Source: Saprospirales bacterium
GTDB taxonomy: Bacteria > Bacteroidota > Bacteroidia > Chitinophagales > JADJOU01
DNA: 11,494 nucleotides
Assembly (NCBI GenBank): GCA_947461165.1
Contig: CANHJR010000014.1
Location: 1-11,494, forward strand
Reading direction: 5' to 3'
In this document: positions 6,386-11,494 of the stretch, piece after piece
How positions within the stretch are numbered: position 1 is the first letter of the stretch
Layout of the letters: each line of letters starts with the position of its first letter
Program-made: the position numbers and the translations under genes
Notes under the pieces: generated by a model
Databases searched by the model: none
Told to the model about the DNA's origin: nothing
The model's input: only the letters and a program-made list of their open reading frames with translations

Positions 6386-8218
6386 ATGCAAGATATAATT
6401 CAGCTACTTCCTGATCATATTTCGAACCAAATCGCAGCTAGCGAGGTGATTCAGCAACCTGCCAGTGCGATCAAGGAAATGGTAGAAAACGCCATCGACG
6501 CCAAGGCTACAAAAATTGTCATTATCCTAAAAGATGCTGGAAGAACATTGATACAAGTCAATGATAATGGAATTGGAATGAGCAGAACGGATGCTCGAAT
6601 GTGCTTTGAGAAGCACGCTACTTCCAAAATTCGACATTTTGATGATTTGTTTCGCCTCAGCACGAATGGATTTCGCGGAGAAGCCTTAGCTTCCATAGCT
6701 GCAATTGCACATATAGAACTGAAAACAAAGCGGGCAATCGATGAAGTCGGAACGAGTATCGTCATAGCTGACAGTAAAGTGATATCCCAGGAACCCGTCA
6801 GTATGCAAGAGGGGACTCAGATTTTGATGAAGAATCTTTTTTACAATGTGCCAGCACGACGCAATTTTTTGAAGACGGACCAAGTAGAGATGAAAACCAA
6901 TTTAGCTGAATTCTCAAAGCTAGCAATCGTCAATCCAAGTATAGATTTTACATTATTCCACAATAATGTCGAGCTTTATCGTCTCCTACCATCCAATCAA
7001 CAACAGCGAATTATCGAGGTTCTTGGCAAAAAAACACAAGGCACCTTGGTTCCAATCATGGAAGAAAGCGATATCATCAAGGTCTCTGGATATGTATGCA
7101 AGCCGATGGCGGCGCATAGCCGAACAAGATCCCAACAGTATATTTTTGTCAATCGGCGATATGTCAAAAATCCATATATCCAATCAGCAATATTTGGGGC
7201 ATATCGAGAGATGATTGCGGTAGGAGATTACCCTTATTATGTCGTTTTTATTGATATAGATCCAAAACTTATAGATATCAATGTGCATCCAGCAAAGACA
7301 GAAGTGAAGTTCGAGGATGAGCAATTGGTCTATGGATTTGTCCAGGCTGCTGTGAGACGCTCATTGACTCAGTTCAATCTGGCACCTTCCTTGGATTTCA
7401 ATACAGATCGACATTTCAATGATCTCGATGCAGTGGCAAATCCTGGTGCTATTCGAAAGCAAAACATCCTCATCGAGAACTCCAGTTTAGTACCGAATGG
7501 GCGCACAGGTCTTTCTTTTACCAGACAGAACGAGCAAAACTGGCAAACAATCTTTGCACAATCACTGCAATCTGAATCGCAGACCGGTGAATTGCAAGGA
7601 ATGCAGACAACTCCAGTAGAAATGTTTACCAATGAGGAAGTAAGTCAGGCAATAGTCTGCTCTGGCAAACCGATTCAGATTTTAAGCAAATACATTCTTG
7701 TTCCGAGCAATATTGGACTGCTTGTTCTCGATCAGCGGAGGGCACACGAAAGAATTTTATATGACGAATTGATCAAATTGTCATTGAAGTCTTCCATCCC
7801 TTCACAGAGACTACTTTTTCCTATTGCTGTTGAATTTTCAATCCAAGATAGTTTCATCGTCGAAGAACTGCTCAATGATTTGAATCATTTAGGTTTTGAT
7901 ATCTCACCAATGGGAAATCAGGCTTTTGCCATTCAAGGAATCCCTTCTGATTTGAGCACAGGAGGTGAGCGAGAATTGTTGATTGATCTTGTAGAAAATT
8001 TTAAAAACAATTTTAAAGCAAAGCAATCCAAGAAAGAAACCATTCTCATATCCATCTGCAAAGTCTCAAGCATTAAAAAAAATCAAGTGCTAAATGAGTC
8101 TGAAATTCAATTTATAGCTGATAATATTTTTCATAGAGAAAATTATTATACCACACCGAGCAACAAACCAATTTTTTACAGCATCAATTATCAAGACATT
8201 GAACGCCACTTTAACTAA
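6386..8218 (+). CDS. mutL: DNA mismatch repair protein MutL
   Basis: Mismatch-repair ATPase that links MutS recognition to strand incision. The 610-residue protein has a complete GHKL ATPase: KEMVENAIDA (30-39, catalytic Glu31 and Mg-binding Asn35), DNGIGM (60-65), HATSK (77-81) and GFRGEAL (95-101). The second N-terminal domain follows, with FVNRRYV and NVHPAKTEVKFED. A variable linker of about 100 residues then leads to the C-terminal dimerisation domain. There the endonuclease motif DQHA(X)2E(X)4E appears only as DQRRAHERILYDE (449-461), and the late zinc-site segment is PSNKP (591-595) without the Cys/His of CPHGRP, so nuclease activity is doubtful. The ATG at 6386 is 46 nt after a -7 element. 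The rhomboid gene begins 6 nt after the stop, so the two are probably co-transcribed. Confidence 0.96.
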   Translation: MQDIIQLLPDHISNQIAASEVIQQPASAIKEMVENAIDAKATKIVIILKDAGRTLIQVNDNGIGMSRTDARMCFEKHATSKIRHFDDLFRLSTNGFRGEALASIAAIAHIELKTKRAIDEVGTSIVIADSKVISQEPVSMQEGTQILMKNLFYNVPARRNFLKTDQVEMKTNLAEFSKLAIVNPSIDFTLFHNNVELYRLLPSNQQQRIIEVLGKKTQGTLVPIMEESDIIKVSGYVCKPMAAHSRTRSQQYIFVNRRYVKNPYIQSAIFGAYREMIAVGDYPYYVVFIDIDPKLIDINVHPAKTEVKFEDEQLVYGFVQAAVRRSLTQFNLAPSLDFNTDRHFNDLDAVANPGAIRKQNILIENSSLVPNGRTGLSFTRQNEQNWQTIFAQSLQSESQTGELQGMQTTPVEMFTNEEVSQAIVCSGKPIQILSKYILVPSNIGLLVLDQRRAHERILYDELIKLSLKSSIPSQRLLFPIAVEFSIQDSFIVEELLNDLNHLGFDISPMGNQAFAIQGIPSDLSTGGERELLIDLVENFKNNFKAKQSKKETILISICKVSSIKKNQVLNESEIQFIADNIFHRENYYTTPSNKPIFYSINYQDIERHFN

Positions 8219-8224
8219 AAAACC

Positions 8225-8830
8225 ATGAATAGATTAACCCCAGCGCTAAAACTAATTTTGTTCATCAATCTGCTCGTTTTTGCCTTGATTTTTTTTAAAT
8301 TATTGCCTGGCGGACTTTTGGCGTTATATTACCCTACGATGTCTGAGTTCCAGCCCTATCAGGTCATTTCCAGTTTTTTTACCCATTTTGAGATTTGGCA
8401 TCTAGCCTTTAATATGATGTCATTATACTCCATTGGCTCGATGCTAGAATATCGATGGAAGTCTCCACGTTTTTTAAACTTTTACTTACTTTGTGGAATA
8501 GGCGGAGGCTTGTTTTATCTTCTTACAAAATATATTATGTCCTTGGCTGGGGCTGATCCAAGTTCGATATGTATAGGCGCATCAGGAGCCGTTTTTGGAC
8601 TCTTCACTGCCATGGCCATGATTTATCCAGACATGGAGTTTATGTTGTTCTTTATTCCATTCCCTATCAAAGCGCGAAAACTATGGTTGGGCCTAGTGGG
8701 GATTGATATCTTTTTCGGATTGATCAATTTGTCTAATGATAATATTGGACACTGGGCACATATCGGTGGAGTCATTTCAGCGTTAATACTCTTGAAATTT
8801 TATCTAAAAGAACGAATCTCTATTTTTTGA
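8225..8830 (+). CDS. Rhomboid-family intramembrane serine protease
   Basis: Cleaves transmembrane substrates within the inner membrane. The 201-residue protein shows the six-helix rhomboid core: hydrophobic TM1 (8-27), the HLAFNMMSL motif (59-67, with the helix-2 His59 and Asn63 of the oxyanion region), a Gly-rich helix (89-101), GASGAVFG (118-125) with nucleophile Ser120, and WAHIGG (177-182) with catalytic His179. Both members of the Ser-His dyad are present, so it should be active. The ATG at 8225 lies 6 nt after mutL. The 3' end overlaps the next gene as TTGA, so mutL, rhomboid and the EEP gene look like one transcription unit. Substrates are unknown; no candidate with a rhomboid-type transmembrane site is obvious nearby. 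Confidence 0.93.
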   Translation: MNRLTPALKLILFINLLVFALIFFKLLPGGLLALYYPTMSEFQPYQVISSFFTHFEIWHLAFNMMSLYSIGSMLEYRWKSPRFLNFYLLCGIGGGLFYLLTKYIMSLAGADPSSICIGASGAVFGLFTAMAMIYPDMEFMLFFIPFPIKARKLWLGLVGIDIFFGLINLSNDNIGHWAHIGGVISALILLKFYLKERISIF

Positions 8831-9921
8831 AACGAGCCAACCCTAATTTTATCATTCGATTGTTTCGGAAAACCAAGTCTGGGGTTATCCTTGGTCTGAA
8901 TGTATTATTCTTACTCAGTATTCTTTCCAATATGGTCCCGCCGTCCAAAACAGCGTTGTTAGCACCTTTTGGTTTTATCATTGTTCCTATGGTGGTTATT
9001 CATACCGCCTTGTTTTTACTATATTTCCGCAGCAAGATAATGGTATCCGTTATCGCTCTTGGATTATTGATTTTTTCCTCAAAATTTGTCCCCTCTACAT
9101 TCAATCTGCGAGCCTCTTCAGAAGACAGAGGTATCCGGGTGATGACTTGGAATGTCAAAAACTTTGATTTGTATAATTGGACAAAGAATAAGTACACCCG
9201 AGCAAAAATGATTGAAAAAATCGACTCCGTTGACGCGGATATTATTTGTTTTCAAGAGTTTTATACAAATGACTTCGAATTCAATAACATCAAATCAATC
9301 AAGAAACTTGGCTACTCCTATTATGCATTTTATCCAGCTTACACCCAGCCATCGGGAAATCGCTGGGGGTTAGCAATTTTTTCAAAGTACCCGATCAAAA
9401 AGCAGAAAACAATAGCATTGCACAAGTCCAAAAACAAAATGAATGTTGGTGCATTTGCCGAAATAGATGTGAAAGGCAGGATATATCGCGTCTTCAATGC
9501 TCATTTCCAATCTATCCATTTTGACTATAAGGATTACAATTACCTTTCTGATGTCGAAAGAAAACCGGGAATGTTTAATTATTTGCAATCCAAAGCTCTC
9601 TTGAGAAAAATATTGCCATCATACGTTCAAAGAGAATCTCAGGTTCTGAAGTTACTAGATAGAATAGGAGACAATCCTCAGACCATACTTTGTTGTGATC
9701 TCAATGATATTCCAAATTCATATGCGTATCACCTATTGTTGAGAAACTTAAATGATGCCTTTCTTGAACGTGGAAGTGGCTTTTCTAATACCATCAATAT
9801 CGTATCTTCCCTTTTCCGAATTGATTATGTTTTTGCCTCAAAGGATGTCAAAATCTTAAATTACAAGCGATTGAAGACGGCTCTTTCTGATCACAATATG
9901 GTTGTGGTAGAGTTCGAATGA
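8827..9921 (+). CDS. Membrane-anchored endonuclease/exonuclease/phosphatase (EEP) family protein
   Basis: The 364-residue product has three predicted N-terminal membrane helices (about 18-36, 43-66 and 70-86) followed by an EEP domain (103-364) that should lie outside the cytoplasm. Catalytic signatures are MTWNVKNFD (Asn109), CFQE (Glu144), NAHFQS (His226), CDLNDIPNS (Asp291, Asn293), RIDYVFAS (Asp333) and SDHNM (Asp355-His356). Family members hydrolyse phosphodiesters in nucleic acids, lipids or inositol phosphates; the specificity here cannot be told. Usual members have GDFND, so the Cys before Asp291 is a small deviation. The start is inferred as TTG at 8827, overlapping the rhomboid stop; the first in-frame ATG (8932) would cut off the first membrane helix. 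It is distinct from the cytosolic exonuclease III in this window, sharing only the fold. Confidence 0.88.
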   Translation: MKRANPNFIIRLFRKTKSGVILGLNVLFLLSILSNMVPPSKTALLAPFGFIIVPMVVIHTALFLLYFRSKIMVSVIALGLLIFSSKFVPSTFNLRASSEDRGIRVMTWNVKNFDLYNWTKNKYTRAKMIEKIDSVDADIICFQEFYTNDFEFNNIKSIKKLGYSYYAFYPAYTQPSGNRWGLAIFSKYPIKKQKTIALHKSKNKMNVGAFAEIDVKGRIYRVFNAHFQSIHFDYKDYNYLSDVERKPGMFNYLQSKALLRKILPSYVQRESQVLKLLDRIGDNPQTILCCDLNDIPNSYAYHLLLRNLNDAFLERGSGFSNTINIVSSLFRIDYVFASKDVKILNYKRLKTALSDHNMVVVEFE

Positions 9922-9948
9922 GTCCTTATTTGTCTTCGTAAATTTTTT

Positions 9949-9983
9949 TTTGAGAAGATTGAATCTTTTTTAAATTAAATTTG
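9949..9983 (+). promoter_or_regulatory. Bacteroidota-type promoter before the secreted-protein/LemA cluster
   Basis: TAAATTTG at 9976-9983 matches the -7 consensus TAnnTTTG and lies 33 nt before the ATG at 10017. A TTTG at 9949-9952 is a possible -33 element with a 23-nt spacer. It separates the mutL unit from the downstream cluster. I see no clear terminator in this 95-nt gap. Confidence 0.5.
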
Positions 9984-10016
9984 TCTTAGTAATATTAAAA
10001 TACAACCTCAGCCGAA

Positions 10017-10718
10017 ATGATCAAACGCATAATTCTAATTTTTCTTGTTTTTATTCAAATCCAGATTTTAGCACAGGACCCGTCGGAGATTATGAAAAAA
10101 AACTACCACGAGTTGAATGCGAGAAACATTCCAGCACAGCTCAATAGTGTGCGACTGACATACCAAATAAAATATAAAGAAAGACCTGCTACTTGGAGTC
10201 AAACAATGATAGAAGGGGTTGGTTATAAATCTGAAATACTCATCGATGGCAAGGTCGTTGAATCTGACTTCGCCTTGGTTCCCAATAAGACAAAATCTGT
10301 CAATTTATTGCCTTCTGACGTAGCTTCTATCAAACGAAAATCAAAGATTTATCCTCAAACCTATGGTGTGTCAGATACCAATCTCAATGAATCAATCACG
10401 ACGAGACCGCTCGGAAATGAAGAAGTTGAAGGGGTCTTATGCAATTCGGTTATGACCATTGACCCGAAATTTCCAGACCTCGGCAATATCAGGTATAGCT
10501 TCCATCCTGAAACAAACATGTTGGTCAAAGAGGTGCAAACAATTATAAAAGATAATCAATCCACCGAAAACGAAACGATTTATTCTAGTTATGAAACATA
10601 CGAAGAGAAATGGAAATTTCCCAATAAATTGAGAAATAAATACGGCGATTGTGAGTTGACGAAAGTAGAAATCAATCCCAAAATCACCTCCAAAGATTTA
10701 ACACAACCTAAATTATAA
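10017..10718 (+). CDS. Secreted protein of unknown function
   Basis: The 233-residue product begins with a clear Sec signal peptide (MIKRIILIFLVFIQIQILA, likely cleavage after Ala19). There is no lipobox cysteine, so it should be soluble in the periplasm or exported. The mature part is rich in alternating beta-type strands (VRLTYQIKYKERP, IRYSFHPETNMLVKEVQTI) and could have a LolA/LppX-like half-barrel or a related beta fold. This rests only on the strand pattern; no catalytic motif is visible and I do not recognise the family. A single mature cysteine lies in EGVLCNS and another near the C-terminus (YGDCELTK). It has its own promoter and is followed after 20 nt by lemA, so the two are probably co-transcribed. 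Confidence 0.8.
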   Translation: MIKRIILIFLVFIQIQILAQDPSEIMKKNYHELNARNIPAQLNSVRLTYQIKYKERPATWSQTMIEGVGYKSEILIDGKVVESDFALVPNKTKSVNLLPSDVASIKRKSKIYPQTYGVSDTNLNESITTRPLGNEEVEGVLCNSVMTIDPKFPDLGNIRYSFHPETNMLVKEVQTIIKDNQSTENETIYSSYETYEEKWKFPNKLRNKYGDCELTKVEINPKITSKDLTQPKL

Positions 10719-10738
10719 TACTATTTAAATTTAAAAAA

Positions 10739-11332
10739 ATGAAAAAACGAGCACTTTATATTTTTGGCATAGTTGCTATGCAAATGATGACTTCTTGTGG
10801 ATACAATGATATGGTTACCAAAAGAACCGAGGTCGACAAGCAATGGGGCAATGTACAATCCTCTTATCAAAGACGAGCAGACCTTATTCCAAACTTGGTC
10901 AATACGGTGAAAGGCGAAGCAAAATTCGAACAAGAAACGATCACCCAAGTAGTTGAAGCAAGATCGAGAGCGACAAGTATGAACATAGATCCTTCCAAAT
11001 CTAGTCCGGAACAAATGATGAAATGGCAAGAGGCACAAGGACAGTTGAGTTCGGCACTTGGCAGACTTATAAGTATCACAGAGAACTATCCAAATCTTCA
11101 AGCAAATGCGGCTTTCCGCGAATTGACAGATCAGCTGGAAGGAACGGAGAATAGAATCAATGTCGAAAGAAACAAATACAACGAAGCCGTTGGAACCTTT
11201 AATGGCACGATTCAATCTATTCCCAACAATATCTATGCAGGTTGGTTTGGATTTTTGCCTAGAACATTTTTTGAGGCAGACAAATCGGCAATGAATGTTC
11301 CAAAAGTAGATTTCGGAGCAGACAAAAAATAA
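10739..11332 (+). CDS. lemA: LemA family lipoprotein
   Basis: The 197-residue protein has a lipoprotein signal: a basic start, hydrophobic core and the lipobox MTSC with acylated Cys20, so it is anchored to an envelope membrane. The LemA helical domain follows with its conserved blocks: QRRADLIPNLVNTVKG (44-59), ITQVVEARSRA (68-78), the central LSSALGRLISITENYPNLQAN (103-123), LTDQLEGTENRINVERNKYN (129-148), FNGTIQSIP (154-162) and a C-terminal Phe/Pro-rich strand. Length fits the family (about 185-200). No enzyme activity is known for LemA; it typically sits beside TPM-domain genes, as here. The ATG at 10739 follows the previous gene by 20 nt without an obvious promoter. The gene symbol is the family name. 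Confidence 0.95.
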   Translation: MKKRALYIFGIVAMQMMTSCGYNDMVTKRTEVDKQWGNVQSSYQRRADLIPNLVNTVKGEAKFEQETITQVVEARSRATSMNIDPSKSSPEQMMKWQEAQGQLSSALGRLISITENYPNLQANAAFRELTDQLEGTENRINVERNKYNEAVGTFNGTIQSIPNNIYAGWFGFLPRTFFEADKSAMNVPKVDFGADKK

Positions 11333-11368
11333 CGTATCCAATTCGTATGCATTAATTACTAATAGAAA

Positions 11369-11494
11369 ATGAGCAATTTCTTTTCGGATGAGTCTTCTCA
11401 AAAAATAGCTGCTGAAATCGCACGCGTGGAGCGACTCACAATCGGGGAGGTTCGGCTGCACTTCGAAGACTTCTGCGACTCCGATCCTCTTGAA
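11369..11494 (+). CDS. TPM-domain protein, soluble type (3' end outside window)
   Basis: An ATG at 11369 opens a frame that stays open for all 42 codons to the window edge. The translation starts MSNFFSDESSQKI, continues through a helix AAEIARVERL and reaches TIGEVRLHFE, then CDSDPLE. This matches the opening of TPM (YgcG/Psb32/MOLO-1) domains, where a short helix is followed by SxGEIRVxxE. It has no signal peptide, in contrast to the secreted TPM proteins, and would be the cytoplasmic version often found next to LemA, with a second, secreted TPM gene frequently following. It starts 36 nt after lemA and is probably in the same operon. Only the first quarter to third of the domain is visible, so activity cannot be judged. 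Confidence 0.8.
   Translation, partial: MSNFFSDESSQKIAAEIARVERLTIGEVRLHFEDFCDSDPLE

Noticed and set aside
6451..6765. 104-codon minus-strand open frame inside mutL
   Set aside because: It covers the antisense of the conserved ATPase motifs of MutL, so its openness is explained by those codons.
9922..9960. Possible terminator after the EEP gene (TCTTC ... GAAGA around a T-run)
   Set aside because: The T-run lies inside the would-be loop rather than after the stem, and the stem is only 5 bp.
10721..11461. 246-codon open frame on the minus strand
   Set aside because: It lies wholly antisense to lemA and the TPM gene start, has a Cys/Phe-rich composition typical of shadow frames, and shows no domain; the plus-strand genes are clear family members.
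1..11494. CRISPR array, tRNA, rRNA, insertion sequence or prophage
   Set aside because: I saw no regularly spaced direct repeats, no cloverleaf-like segment, no transposase or phage protein motifs, and almost all sequence outside 372-673 is accounted for by genes.

Overview
The window looks like a chromosomal segment of a Bacteroidota bacterium, with a Saprospiria- or Flavobacteriia-like flavour. The grounds are moderate-to-low GC, genes that mostly lack Shine-Dalgarno sequences, several upstream regions carrying a perfect TAnnTTTG (the -7 element of Bacteroidota promoters), and protein types common in that phylum: a long-form RluA pseudouridine synthase, an EEP-fold protein with three N-terminal membrane helices, and a LemA/TPM pair. 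No taxon below phylum can be fixed from the sequence alone.

Layout. (a) 1-371: the 3' part of an unrecognised gene, entering from the left edge. (b) 372-673: a gene-free stretch with strong fold-back structure (hairpins at 392-422 and 521-538, and an attC-like left end GCCTAAC at 385-391), followed by a promoter. (c) 674-4953: a tightly packed plus-strand unit of tpiA, a GT-B-like surface-polymer protein, an SpsF-type cytidylyltransferase and a long RluA-family pseudouridine synthase. The first three genes overlap each other (11 nt, then ATGA) and the fourth follows within about 26 nt. (d) 5003-6232, minus strand: exonuclease III, then a small secreted Lys/Ala-rich Spy/LTxxQ-like protein closed by a clear intrinsic terminator. 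(e) A 153-nt divergent promoter region. (f) 6386-9921, plus strand: mutL, a rhomboid protease and a membrane-anchored EEP phosphodiesterase, packed or overlapping. (g) 10017-11494, plus strand: a secreted protein of unknown function, a LemA lipoprotein and the start of a soluble TPM-domain protein that runs off the right edge.

How the parts relate. Most of the window is core housekeeping: glycolysis, rRNA or tRNA pseudouridylation, DNA repair (ExoIII and MutL on either side of one divergent promoter region) and membrane proteolysis. The less ordinary elements are the left-edge orphan with its fold-back region, the two-gene surface-carbohydrate module inserted between tpiA and the pseudouridine synthase gene, and the LemA/TPM cluster with a secreted companion. 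I saw no CRISPR array, tRNA, rRNA, transposase or phage gene. I found no convincing undescribed defence or mobile system; the best leads are the 385-541 element and the orphan polysaccharide pair.
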